Program-made: the position numbers and the translations under genes | Assembly (NCBI GenBank): GCA_014058105.1 | Contig: JACGCM010001710.1 | Location: 62,001-126,000 of the forward strand | Length of the DNA stretch: 64,000 nucleotides | Direction: 5' to 3' | DNA from: Kingdonia uniflora | Lineage: Eukaryota > Streptophyta > Magnoliopsida > Ranunculales > Circaeasteraceae | The notes under the pieces: model-generated | Databases searched by the model: none | Told to the model about the DNA's origin: nothing | What the model saw: the letters and a program-made list of their open reading frames with translations, nothing else | Shown: positions 24,007-36,085 of the stretch, piece by piece | Position numbering within the stretch: position 1 is the stretch's first letter | How the letters are laid out: every line of letters starts with the position of its first letter

Positions 24007-24800
24007 TTACAAAAAAAAAATCGTCTCATTAATTGTAGTTCCAATCCTAAGAGAGTAAGAAAAAAAAACTTGAACGATCTATTCAACTCAAAAGAAAGTA
24101 TGAAATTATACGTAATATGTATGCTTAAGTCAATTTTTTAGATGAAAACACTCCAAAACTTGGTGAACAAGTTTTGTTATGTTATATTAAAAAATTTAAG
24201 ATCACAAACATGTAATTTTGCTTAAATAATTTGCTTCATCTCAAATAGAGATTTTAGAAAGAGCAATCGCCTAATATAAAATTAACTTGCAAACATATTC
24301 ACGAATGATCCCGTATTTTGAGTTTACGTTCATGTACAAACATAACTTTTTCGAATAAAGATGTACGACTGAGATTTGAGATTTCATGTAATATGCATGT
24401 GGGACGTTTAGCAGGGTGAGAGAGAAATTAACTTGATCGTTAAGAATGTTGACGAACCTAAGGTAAAGATAAAAAAAAAGTGTAAAGAGAAAAGAAAAGG
24501 TCAATGAAAGTTTGGCCATGTTGACAAGTGACAACTATACTCAAATATGTTTCATTTGTGTGCAATTAGATGATATATATAGCTCAAGTGGTACATGCAT
24601 CTAAATTATGGCATAGATTTTGTGAATATTATATATTTGAAAAAATATTTTTAATAAACCGCTAATGAAGGTTAATTAATATCCCTGTATAACATGTGGA
24701 TGAGGTGTAAATATATATAGTTTTGGTTTATTGGCAACTGCTTATTAGCTAGTAAGGCAAAAAAGAAACACCGGTATTAAGCACTTCAGTAAGCAGTAAG
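24007..24800. other. Non-coding spacer
   Basis: AT-rich, no recognised gene, repeat or transposon end on either strand. Confidence 0.4.
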
Positions 24801-25330
24801 CCGTCTGGTCTTGACATTTCTATTTTCTCAGCACCTAAAGAGGGGTGGCACATTGTTAATGTGAACGCCGCCTGGTCCCCAACTAAATTGTTTAGTAGTT
24901 CTGGATTCGTCATTAGATCTTATTCCTCAATTTTATGTACAAGATATGATTATTTCAAAGTAGCCGACGCAGAGGAGGCAGAGGCAGATGCAGCAACTGT
25001 CATTAGAGGGATGCGAACTGCTTTGGATGCAGGTGTTAAAAATGTTACAATGCTTTCAAATTGTCAGCGTCTTATGAAGGCTTTCGCAGAGAAAGCAGTC
25101 ATCCTCTATTGGGGAGCGCTTAGTCTGGCCCTTGACATGCATTTTTTAACATCCCGCTTTAGTAACTTCAGATTTTTGTATATTAGTAAAATTTGTAATA
25201 ATGACGCTCACGCTCTTGTACCATGGGGGAGCTCATGGTACAAGAGGCACAAGACCTAGTTAACTTTGTAATCTCTGTTTTGCCCTCCATGGCTTAATTT
25301 ACTTCCTTTGATTACAAAAAAGGTAAGCAG
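24801..25330 (+). mobile_element. LINE (L1-type) 3' remnant with RNase H-like domain
   Basis: A plus frame open through 25259 reads SAPKEGWHIVNVNAAWSP, SSSGFVIRSYSS, VADAEEAEADAATVIRGMRT, VTMLSNCQRLMKAFAEKA and ICNNDAHALVPWGSSWY. This is the RVT_3/RNase H fold found at the C-terminus of plant L1 polyproteins and in free RNase H-like genes. It is followed by a short 3' segment ending TTTGATTACAAAAAAGG, an A-rich tail. The 5' part (endonuclease, RT) is missing, as is usual for LINE insertions, though no target duplication was located. A captured or host-type RNase H-like gene is the alternative. Confidence 0.65.
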
Positions 25331-26192
25331 TAAGCCAAAAAAACCCACAAACCTTAACATGCATAGACAGAGAAAACCTAGACATGCCTTGGGCCCAATA
25401 CATGCACTAGAGACTAATCTAAATCCAACCTTCTAAAATCATTGATGGCTTGGAGTTCAAGTTTATCTCAACCTATATATATATATATATATCTCCTTTG
25501 TTGCCAAACAAATATAGTTTATCTTTCCTTTTCTTCCTCTTTTTCACGGAAGTTCCTCCCTCTGTTGAAACAATTTCCCTTAGATGGTGTTCCATTGGTG
25601 TGCAAGATCATATTGTTTACTTATAGTAGCAATGATGAATGATACTACGTACGTGAATAATTTTGAAGTACAACAATGGAATATTCTCTAAAGAGAATTG
25701 TTTCCAACTCTTGAAGAGCAACAAGTAAGAAAAAAAAAATGTCGTACGTTCTCCCTTCTGTTCGATGGATAAGTGCCTAAAGTACCTTTGATATTTAGTT
25801 ATGAGGGATAACTAAAATATTTTCGCTTTCATTGTTGAACTCTAAGTGCATCTATAATGGAATTGATCAAATAACCATGATACAAGCAAATCAAAGAACC
25901 ATAGTAATAGGTATTACTAAGATAGAACCCTGTTTTTGTACATGGTCTTAATTAAGCCTAAAAAGTCTTATTTGTAAGAAAAAATTCTCATCTTTATTCC
26001 TCATTTTGTTCAAGTAGAAAACAATTTTTATAAGGGTTATCATCACTTCTTCGTTTTCGTATCCCAATTCGTTATCTTGAATGCTCAAAACTCTCTTGAG
26101 TGAGGTCAATATCTCTCTGTCACCTTTTCCGGAGGTTTGTTAAAAAAATTCCAGTACATAGTTAACTGTTGCATGTTTATATATAAACATAC
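25331..26192. other. Non-coding spacer downstream of the AFG1-like remnant
   Basis: This is where the missing 3' exons of the AFG1-like gene would be expected. None could be read on the minus strand. It contains an AT microsatellite at 25473-25492. Confidence 0.5.
25473..25492. repeat. AT microsatellite
   Basis: Pure (TA)n. Confidence 0.9.
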
Positions 26193-26948
26193 CTTCCAAA
26201 CATCACAGGAATAGTGCTAGATATGATCTTTCCACCAGATTGGTTGATGACTTCAGACCACATCTTTTCAAATTCTTTAAGAACACGGCCTTCTAAAGGC
26301 CAAAGATAGTGATGCTACAAACAAATATTCTACGTCAACCAATGTTTATAGACATAAAATTATGCAGTACAGGCAAAGAAGTTGTAGACTGGAAGGAAAA
26401 GTTACTTACATTTTCCCTTCTACATCAAATTTAAAGTATCTGTCTACTCGTTTTTTCCTCGATTCCCAGTATGTACAACACACTGGGAATATTTAAGACA
26501 GCCGAAATATTTAGGCCTTTTAAAATATTGAAACATTGATCGATCAAAAATACTCAGATCATAAAAAAAATACTTCAAATCCTGATTGAGAAATATATGA
26601 TTCTGGAGACATGGTTAACTTTGTGACTGACTGGAGATGCTAACCACTCAAAGGCAGATTCACGAGAATTCTATGAAGTCTCCTTAGGTGACCAAATGAT
26701 ATCAGGGAACATTATTATGGAATTTCCAGAAAACAACATCTAACTATGATGGATAATTCTGGACATTTTAGGTGCCTTTGATTCACGGTATATCTCCATC
26801 AGGATATATTATTGGCCTACGGAAATATTTTATATTTAGAAGAGCAAACGTATTGTTGTGGGAAAAATATTGTGTTATAAGAGATGCATTAGTTTTATGA
26901 AGAACACTTCTATTAGTGTTAGTTTTCAATAAACTTATTTATAGTATG

Positions 26949-27320
26949 TGTTAAAAACTACGTGCGCGGAAGCTAAATTAACATTGATTAATACTAAGTT
27001 CTCTCAATTGTATAAAATAAAGGTCAAAAGACAAAGGGTTTATGAGATTTACCCTAAACTCTACAATCTCTCACTCTAAGGCTAAGCTTTTTCTCTCACT
27101 AAAACCATCATACTAAATAAACTAGGTTTAGGCTCTCTTTTATAGATAGAAGAAGTGACATAACACAAATAGAAACCCTAGCTAGACTCTAATTAGGAGA
27201 CTTCTCCTAATTATAATGCAATTAAAGTAAATAGCATACACTAAATAAGAGTTGATAGGTGCGTACATGATGTATGAAACGTGCTATGCGTGGTCGTGGG
27301 TACGACCACGTGACTTATCA
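26949..27320 (-). repeat. LTR of the 2.2 kb element (left copy)
   Basis: 372 bp, TG...CA bounded, matching 28788-29146 with a few small differences. Confidence 0.88.
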
Positions 27321-28787
27321 ACCCTCCCTCTCTAAAAAGAATTCAACTACGAATTCTGCAACTCTATATAATCCTCGTAATTAAAAATGGATCCAACTTT
27401 GCAAAAGCCTCTTCTGAAACCCAAGAATCATCTTCATGGGCGACCCCCTGACCTATCAACTCTCCCCGACTGTGAAAATTTGACCACGAATTTTGAACTC
27501 AGGAGTAACCCTAAGCATACGATAGCTGCAAATTCTTCCACGGTACATTCCGTATCCATTAATTCTGGTTGCATAACAAAACACGATCTTAAACTAGAAA
27601 GAGGTAGCCCCGAGAATAAGACAGTTGTGAATCCGTCCACGGTACTTACCGTACCCACTTTTCCTACCCGTGAAAAGATATACTACGGTATTGCCAAAAA
27701 CATTGTGCTTGACTATATCAAATCTCCAAAAACTGATTAAAACTATAACTTGGACGTTCAAACTCATGCAAAAGACGGATCACTGAACTTTGAGAACATT
27801 ACCTCTTCTGGAAACTCATCAAAGATTGGGAGTTTATCCCAATTAATCACTGGAGACTGTTTGAGAAAGTCAACCCGTATTGAGTTCCCCACTCTCTCGG
27901 ACCCGATATGCCCCTTCACGCTATTCTGTGCCTTGTGGTGTCTTTGGACTGCATGGTGTAACTTGCCGTGTTGGTTTTACACTCTCGTGCATTAACTCTA
28001 TTAATCGGAGTTTCGCCAATCATCGGAGTCTCACCCTTCGTCGTTGGTGATGTAATCATCCTCTCTCTGATCGTTCTCCGAATTCAAGGCAAGGGTTTGG
28101 ATTGGGATTGGGATTGGGGTTGGTCTTCTTTGGTTGGGCTTCCTGACAATTCGAAATCGTTGATCATGTGAACCTCTCGCATCAATGTCGCAACCTCCTC
28201 GTCGGACTTTGACCGAAAACCCTTCGACACGTCTCCGTCATTCCCACCAACTAGATTAATCGCACGGTGAACCTCTCTCTCCGTCGTCTCTTCATGGTGT
28301 TTAATCTCTAAGCCATCTCCATCAAATTTCTTCGAATCCTACGTCACAACTCCCGCCTCTAACCTTGCGTTTTCGACAATCTTTTTCTCTCCTATTTCTA
28401 CTTCATCTTCGATGGCGTCGACAAATCTTCCGTCACCACCAAAATCGTACACCGAACGCAAATTGGCGAGCATTACCTCAAGTTGCTTAGTCACCATCTT
28501 GTTTGATTCTACCAACAACGCTGTAGATTCCTCTACCGATTTCAAACGCTCTTCTTGTGTGAGTTTGATCAATTTCTTCAGTGTTTTCTTCCTCGTAAAA
28601 AAAAAATTCCTACAAAATACTGTAGCAACTACGAAAAACACTGTAGCCACGCCGAAAAATCATTGCGGCACACATAAATCACTGTAGCAGAGCTAGAATC
28701 ACTGGAGCAGATACCGAAGCCACTGTAGCAACTCTAAAAATCACTGGAGAAAAAACCCGTAGAATCTTACTAGTTCTAATATCAATT

Positions 28788-29146
28788 TGTTAAAAACTAC
28801 GTGCGTGGAAGCTAAATTAACCTCGATTAATACTAAGTTCTCTCAATTGTATAAAATAAAGATCAAAAGACCGAGGGTTTATGAGATTTACCCCAAACTC
28901 TACAATATCTCTTTTTAAGGCTAAGCTTTTTCTCTCACTAAAACCAACATACTAAATAAATTAATCTCAGTTTTTTTATAGGAGAAGAGACCTAGCACAA
29001 ATAAAAACCCTAGCTAGACTCTAATTAAGAGACTTTTCCTAATTATAATGCAATTAAAGTAAATAGCATAAACTAAATAAGAGGGGGCGCACATGATGTA
29101 CGAAACGTACTATGTGTGGTCGTGGGTATGACCACGTGACTTATCA
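28788..29146 (-). repeat. LTR of the 2.2 kb element (right copy)
   Basis: 359 bp, TG...CA bounded, followed by the GTATG target duplication. Confidence 0.88.
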
Positions 29147-29151
29147 GTATG

Positions 29152-29755
29152 ACTTCAAACAAACTCCAAGTACAAGTTTTTTTTTTAGAGTATATTATTT
29201 ATGTAGGGAATCAGTGGATAACCTGTTTTTCATGTATTATGGTTTGGTATATTTATGTTAATAAAACAGTTCCACTTATAATGTCACTACTCAGTTTTAT
29301 AGGGGGAATTTCTTTGTTCACACATAAATTTCCTTTGGCTCTAGAGCTCTGCTTGTTTTCTATATACTTTTGCCTTTAATAAAATAGTTGTTTTAACTAA
29401 ATAAATAAATAAATAAATTATAGGCTTTTAGTAGAACTGAGAAATTCACTGTCAATAAGAATTTTGAATTACTGAGGTATTCGACAAATGATGATAGTTT
29501 TCTAGAGGCTTAGAGTTTTATTTTCTTTGAGTTGTTCAGCATTTGATGTATTTTTATATTTGATGCAAATTTAAATTTTCATTTGCCAAATTTTACCTTT
29601 TAGTCTTCAGTTATATTTACCAAGTGAACCTATATATATGCACAAACTGGCACGGTACAAGCCAGACGTCACAGTCTAGAAAAACTATAATAAAAAAAAC
29701 AATAAGTAGTATGGTGATACACTGGTCTAGAAACTGGTATTTGACTATTTGGTAA
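29152..29755. other. Intron sequence of the AFG1-like remnant
   Basis: No feature beyond an (AAAT)n run at 29396-29418. Confidence 0.4.
29396..29418. repeat. AAAT microsatellite
   Basis: Uninterrupted TAAA repeats. Confidence 0.9.
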
Positions 29756-29760
29756 ACTAC

Positions 29761-30566
29761 TGTGACGACCTACCGAACGCCGGCCAAATCCACCCGAGCA
29801 TTTTTAGTTCTGTCCGAGTATATATGTTCTCTATATCCTAATATAGTTGCACGCCAAGTTTCGTCGCAATCGGATTCGGTTAAGGGGGCGAAAAGGGCCA
29901 GTACGCTTCGTCTCATGTTTTAACGTTTCCTTTTGGAATTTGACTATTTACTTAGTAGCTATATTAAGGAGGAACCTTGGTCCAATCCTCCCCATGACTA
30001 AAAGAGCTTTAATGCTTGGTAATCAAGGACCCCGGCTCATGGGCTATCTACAAGGGATAGTCATGAGTTCTCCTAGGCCTAGGGAAGGCTAGGGGACATT
30101 GCCACGCAATGCGGGCCGGTTTTCAATAGAGGGCTTCAGAGGGCGCCGCTATGCCCCGCGGGCTATCCGAGACGCACCGCCCCTTACAGATGGACAATAT
30201 AATTAGTCCAAGCTCGTCGCCCCTTCATATATGAATCCCTTATTTGGAAACCGGCATATTGAGCTACCCTGATCCGCTACAGGTGTGCTTTCCGTACCTC
30301 GCGCGCGTCGCGAGAGATTGCGCTGTAGGGATTATTGAGGGAACCTTTAGCGTTGTTGCCTATACCGAATACATATTCGATGACCCCTCACGAGTATCCA
30401 GGATTGTCCGGATGTCGCTCTAGCATCCGTGGGTTGTATGCCACTGGCGCGCCGCGCCCGTGAAGATGGCTGGTACACGCCGACCACACGTCCGTGTACG
30501 CCGTACGGTCCCTTATTCCGCTGTGCTCCGGGCACTGTAGAGGCAGGCCCGGGTTGGGTCGTGACA
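29761..30566. mobile_element. Solo LTR of a Ty3/gypsy (Tekay/Del-like) element
   Basis: The 806-bp sequence starts TGTGACGACC and ends GGTCGTGACA, and is flanked by perfect 5-bp duplications ACTAC (29756-29760, 30567-30571). It is far more GC-rich than its surroundings. TGT(A/G)AC-ACC...GGTCGT(G/T)ACA ends are typical of chromovirus LTRs. No internal domain is attached, so it is the product of LTR-LTR recombination. Confidence 0.82.
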
Positions 30567-32700
30567 ACTACAATATCTAGGAACTGCAAAATATCAATTT
30601 TAGAGCGAAATATTAATGATTTAATTATATTTCATGGGATTAGTTGTTCATTTAGGATTTGATCCTTCGAAAACAAAAGTGATGTACGGACATGCTCATC
30701 CAACATACCTAAAGAATACCCGAGAAATGGATAAACTAATGCAATCTCAAGGAGGAGCAGATCAAGATTTTAGTACTAATATTCAAAGCCCATGTTCTAT
30801 TTAAGCTTATGTAGCTCCAGGTTACTATTATGATTACACATATGATCATCATTATTTAGTTTGACAGTCTTCTAAATCTAACAATTAGAAAGTCCGTTAA
30901 GAATTTTCTGGTGACAAATAAATTGCTACTTAAGAAGAAAACTAGTCTGATTCTTGATAGTATATAATTGATTAATGAAATCAATAATTATGAACAACAT
31001 TTGCTCCACCGTTGCATTAAGTTGAGTTGGTTTGTATTAAGTTTATTTATGAAATAATAAAGAGTAGTTTTAGTGAAGTTAAATGCTCTAATAGAGTTTC
31101 CAAACTTATTGTCTAACATAATTCTTGTGTAGAAGTATCGAAGCTTCCGCCAACAATTTGCATGAGATACACATAATAGGAAAGACTCACGTGCCAAATA
31201 ATACCCACACATGAATATACAACTAAAGCAAAGAGTAAAGAAATCAATGAGCATTATTTTCAATTCATACCTGGTCTGTTTCTCTATTCCCAATAAGACG
31301 ACGATAATCAATGTCACCACCAACCAAGACGATCTGACAGTGCTCCTCCAATTTGGCAATAAATTTCAGAAAAATACCCCGTTGCATTCCGTCCTACATT
31401 AGCAAGATATTTTGTGAGGGGTGGTCTATGGAATTTACTATTTCAAATATTAGCTATGAAATAATAGCTGTCATGAAAGCAAGAAGAACGTTTTGAAGGC
31501 TATGTATGAAATGATGTAAATAAAGTTTTTGTTTCATTAATATATTTAATTTAGGTTCTTTCACTGTAGATTTCCAAAAGAAATTAGCTATTTCACAGGA
31601 CTGAGAACGATATTAATCAATGAAGTATGATAGTACACATGGTATCTGAAGACTTCGAAATACAAACATATGGTACCTGATTCAAATCCTCTGGTGCTCT
31701 ATTACTAGTGGCCACTAGCACAGTTCCAGTACTCAACAATCTGCTTACAATCCCAGATAAGGCCACAATAGCAAATACATCAACAGTCTGTAGAAGGAAG
31801 CAAAAAAATTCAATTCATATAACCCGCACCGCTGGTGAATATTTGGTTCTTAAAAACATATATCCTAGATGAAACTGATATTCCATAAGCGTTTAATAAT
31901 CTTATTACCAAAGTACTTCTTTGACTTCATATATAACCTTAGATTAGCAGCATGAAATTGTTGTCACTGAGCTTGAAAGTTCAGAGTTTATAACTTTTGA
32001 TCCCAGGCCCATTAGCATGAGCATAGTCTTTTCCAGGGTGACGATGGCATCTTATTAAATTATTGGGGAAAAATTACAAGGGATGGGCATAAATCATGAC
32101 TTGCCAAAAAAGCAAGAAATCAATCTCCAATGTATCCCGTACCTAAACTATCAAGCCTGCGAGAGTAAAATATATGGTCAGACGCCCATGAATGTGTTGA
32201 AAGAAAGCTTCTATTTGGGCACTACCCAGCTTAGAGAACTGATCTACTGATTGATTTCCCTCTATTTACTTATGTTCCACTAATTGATGATCTGTTACAT
32301 TTATTTCTTCAAATAACTTTTTTTCAGACATGTTGTAAAGTTTCACAAAACGGATACATAATTGTATCCAATGATGGTTTATACAATTCAGTAAATATCC
32401 ATGCTTTTTATAGCCAGTTTGCTAATTGTAGGTATCTTGGCTTAGACCAAATGAGGCTAACAACTAACAGAATTTGTGAACGTCGTATGCGATCAACTAG
32501 ATGTAACAACTTCTAGTTGGTGCAAACATCATACAAATTGATGTGACAGAAACGTAAGTTGAAAATTACTGGATCAGTTACAATTGCAAGTATGTTTGTA
32601 CCAACTAGATGTAACAACTATATCACCAATATACACGAATTAAACAGAATAACCTTGTAATTACCAAAGAATAATCCCAAAAGTTGAAAAGGAATGATGC

Positions 32701-33010
32701 TTACTGCTTAACCCCTAACAAGAACACCTCCACAGAAGCCATTGTGCATTTTGACTTCATAACATCAATAAAATGATGTCTATAGTTATCAGACGCCCAA
32801 TAGATCGGTCTCTCAAAACGCCAAATAGATTGGCCTTTACTGTTCTCAAAGTCAAAGGTTTTGGGATTTACAGTCTCAAATGTCAAATGCAGTGGTGTTT
32901 CCACACGTAACTTGTTTGGTTTGAAGCACCATTGTATTTGTTTGGAGTTGTTTTTTACATCTATTTTGTTTCTCCACTTCTTGCAAAATTCGCGTAAATA
33001 TATTGCTTTT
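32701..33010 (-). other. Unidentified ~100-codon open frame in an AFG1 intron
   Basis: Starting just after a stop 6 codons past the Walker B exon, the minus strand is open for about 100 codons: AIYLREFCKKWRNKID, IQWCFKPNKLRVETPLHLTF, KGQSIWRFERPIYWA, YRHHFIDVMKSKCTM, ending GVKQ-stop. It reads like real protein rather than random AT-rich sequence, but I do not recognise the family. A transposon or other captured fragment is possible. Confidence 0.35.
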
Positions 33011-34610
33011 GAAAATTATTGACAGTGTTGCACCTGTATCTCATCAAAGCAAAGAATGCTCGCTCCTTTTTGACCTGCTTTCCGGTCCACAAGGAACTTA
33101 TCTGCAACAGCGGGAAGAATATTTTTCATCTGTACGTCTTTCTTATATCTTTCTTCTCCAGCCAACCATTCCTTCACTTTGTTATCAAAGGGAAGATTCA
33201 TAATCCACCCGGAGATACTTGAATTGGGAGTCTTTTCTTCTACTTGATTCTTCCATATCTTATGCATATTTTCATTTATTTCATGCAAGGCCTGAAACAA
33301 ACAATGGTACAATATGAGCTCTTCATAATTCATATAAAGAGAAATGAAGATGATAATGTTTGTTATAGCGAGGTGTAGTACGAGGCATATTTGTATGGTG
33401 CAATAATTTGTACTAAGGTGTAGTCAGAGAAACAGTTTCACAGTCAATAGTAGATGAATTTGGAATACAAAAGATGAGGATTAATATGTCCCTTCGAGTT
33501 CACCATTTATACCCTAGTTATTAAAATGTAAACACCGGTCAATCAATAATATTGTCAATTTATATCCAGCTATACTTAGCTAAAATACATCACACCGTAC
33601 TCTAAATACGGTGCATGAACACCATTTTCATGCCAAAACGAAGAAAAAAGATTATGTGCGTACAACATTAGAATGGGAATCTTCATTCCTACACCTTCCA
33701 CAGAAGTAATTTACTCCCATAAAAGTGAAGTGCATATATCCTATGGTATTTTTCTTTTTCTAACATGTCTAAGTTTTTTACTTTCTATGAGACTACACAT
33801 TTTTACTTCAAGATACTTCAAATTAATGAACTAAAGTTTGAGTCTATAATCTTAGCAAATATCAGAAGGTAAGAGTAAAGGATTACTCATCGAAGAACGA
33901 GAAATCTAACCTCATGAAAGTGAAACCTCCTTCGGTGCCTAACAATACCTTCAGTGGCCGCATAAAACATGTCCATTAGCATTGTCTTCCCTACAGTTCA
34001 AAAAGAGCCATATATAATATCCTATTGAAAATGGCGCAAAATCAAACAATAAGAAATCTTTGTTGATTGAATTTCCAAAGCTGTTATATTCGGCAGTGTT
34101 ACTCATACTGAAAGAAGGGAAATATACATAGTTGTGAAACATATAATTTCTAAAAGGGCAAATACTTGATGAGAAATAGATAAAACTACAAGAACTTGCT
34201 TCAAAAGGTGGCATATCATAAATACCACTGCCAACATTTCCATAGAGATACAGTCCTTTTGGGGCTGGAGGAGCAATTGGACGGCGACCAACAAGTGAAT
34301 CCAGCTTCCTCTCCCGATTAAGATATGAAACCCATTTGCCCACTCCTGGTTCTACAATCTCATTTCTTTTCCTGAGTGATAACACAGTGCAAAACGGAAA
34401 AAAAAAAAAAGGAATTTCCAGAAAATAAAACAAATTAGACATTATCGACATAAGTAAACAAAGATTTTAGACTACAAGCAATTGGAACCAAATGTGTATC
34501 TCTAAATTATGTAAGGATATTTAACTTCTACGAAACTCATGAATATTTTTAGATACGCCATCTTCATCCTAGTAAAATCGAGAGAATCCCTCCCTCCCTA
34601 CCTGCCTCCC

Positions 34611-34860
34611 TCTTTCTCATCACCATGCTGTATCTCCTGTGGTATTTATAGCTTTTGAGTTGGTTACATTATACATATCCCTAGGATGGATTTCCACATG
34701 GTACCAGAGCTCTCTCTATCTCTTTTTACGTGCAAAGTAAGCACAATTTTTATAAATTTTGGTGAAATAGGCTCTCTCTCTCTCATCACCGTACTGTACC
34801 TCCAGTGTTACGCATAGCTGTCGAGTTGGTTACATTAAACATATCCCTATTATAGGCTTC
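34611..34860. repeat. Diverged direct repeats flanking a tRNA-Met-like primer motif
   Basis: 34611-34695 and 34777-34860 share CTCATCACC, TGTA(T/C)CTCC and GAGTTGGTTACATTA(T/A)AC then ATATCCCTA. Between them ATGGTACCAGAGC (from 34699) resembles TGGTATCAGAGC. This could be a decayed miniature LTR element, but ends and target duplication are not visible. Confidence 0.4.
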
Positions 34861-35889
34861 TTGATTAGTTCTTTGTTTCAAGATTTATTTCTGAAATAGG
34901 AGAAGCCATACAAACTGAAGTAGCATGTAAACACAAGGAAACCTTGCCATTACTCTTTCACTTACAAGGCTTAAAGGAACCTCCCTTTTTTCCTAGTCTT
35001 TATTCAGGTTGTCAGAATAGGCGGAGATGGCTATCAGATTCAAATTTTAGCGAGTATGTTGTCAGCAGTCCCAGCATATTCTAATATGGCCATACTAGTA
35101 TAGTGAAAATTCGTTTGGAATATACCACTCAAAAGATCACAAAAGATCTAGTATTTGTTTGAAATCTATTGCAATCGATCTAGTGCTAGTAATATCTGTG
35201 ACAACACGTGCATCTACTATCAAACGAATTATTACCAGACTTTTTTTTTAGAGAAAAGCCTATGCATTGTCGTGCTACCTAAACAAAATTACGGAAAAGA
35301 TACCGATTTCACACCTAAGACAATGCATGTAAGATGATTAAAATGCAGAGTCTCACCGTATAATCCATCTTTCTATAAATTTACTTCTTTCCTTGTTTAC
35401 CGCTGTCCATACATCACCTTGTTGCCGACGCTCAGCTTCGTCCATCAATAGCTCTCGTTGCCCATCCTCTCTACCCTTCTCCCAGACCATCAATTTAACC
35501 TACAAAGGGAGACAGCAACGTGCAGCCCCAAGGAATTCATGGCATAAATGTTATAAATTCAAAACATTACAAAAGATTTTAGTACAATAATGCAGTATTT
35601 ATCCTCACAGCATACATGGTGTTATTGCTTTAGTGCAATATTAAATCCCAAAGCATACATGATATTGCTCCATATCTTTCTCATACTGTTCCAACCTCCC
35701 AAGTAAATTTTGCAATTCAATAGCCACCCTTTCGTGGTGAGGATCATGTTGAAGCTTCCCTTGGTCAGCCAAACTTTTATAGAGTGTAAGTGGTCCTGCA
35801 TAAATAGTTATAAGCTAAATCTAAGCAATCTAATTACAAATAAGACTATATATCGACCAACATCTTAAGTTAGATTTTATAGGAAGTTC

Positions 35890-36085
35890 TTAGTGACAAC
35901 TGAATATTGTTAACTTTTCTTTCTGCAAATTGTGTATGGCAATATCACGCATGAGATCATGAAGTTTACATGCTTTTTCCCCAACTGCAAATGCATATTC
36001 ATGAACTTGGAGCATGTTTCTCTCTATAAGCTGATTAAAATAATTGCTTGCAAGCAAGGCTAACGACATACATTTAGTATTCACT
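35890..36085 (-). pseudogene. NLR (CC-NBS-LRR) resistance-gene fragment, MHD region
   Basis: The minus frame reads SLALLASNYFNQLIERNMLQ, then GEKACKLHDLMRDIAIHNLQ. This matches the end of the NB-ARC ARC2 subdomain of plant NLRs, with the MHD motif as L-H-D followed by LMRDIA. Only about 60 residues survive, bounded by stops, with no P-loop, kinase-2 or LRR nearby. It lies 95 bp upstream of the first AFG1-like exon, on the same strand. It is most likely a gene-capture or rearrangement relic. Confidence 0.6.

Larger units (their letters stand above)
26949..29146 (-). mobile_element. Short (2.2 kb) non-autonomous LTR retrotransposon
   Basis: LTRs 26949-27320 (372 bp) and 28788-29146 (359 bp) run TGTTAAAAACTACGTGCG to CGTGACTTATCA. 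Perfect 5-bp duplications GTATG lie at 26944-26948 and 29147-29151. On the minus strand the sequence next to the right LTR is TTGATATTAGAAC, a decayed tRNA-iMet primer site (TTGGTATCAGAGC). AGAGAGGGAGGGT abuts the left LTR as polypurine tract. The 1.47 kb interior has no pol. A 103-aa minus frame (28339-28650) with a coiled, charged stretch could be a Gag N-terminus. It lies in the large intron of the AFG1-like remnant. Confidence 0.85.
26193..35795 (-). pseudogene. AFG1/LACE1-like AAA-type ATPase, internal exons only (5' and 3' ends missing)
   Basis: AFG1 family ATPases are mitochondrial AAA-type proteins linked to protein quality control. Exons in order: 35659-35795 (PLTLYKSLADQGKLQHD), 35401-35499 (VKLMVWEKGREDGQREL), 34226-34371 (EPGVGKWVSYLNRERKLD, APPAPKGLYLYGNVGSG), 33911-33990 (GKTMLMDMFYAATEGIV; Walker A GNVGSGKT is split across these two), 33034-33291 (SGWIMNLPFDNKVKEWLAG, Walker B ILCFDEIQ), 31677-31787 (VDVFAIVALSGIVSRLL, VLVATSNRAPEDLNQ), 31271-31393 (GMQRGIFLKFIAKLEEHC, DYRRLIGNRETDQ), 26193-26314 (HHYLWPLEGRVLKEFEK, IISSTIPVMFGR). 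Splice phases agree from the third exon on and no stop interrupts those. The second/third exon phases do not join, so a small exon is unseen or lost. The transit exon and everything after VMFGR (roughly the last third) are absent. Whether the remnant is transcribed is unknown. Confidence 0.82.

Noticed and set aside
32491..32520. Hairpin CAACTAGA...TCTAGTTG in an intron
   Set aside because: An 8-bp stem is easily found by chance in AT-rich sequence; no sign of a miRNA precursor.
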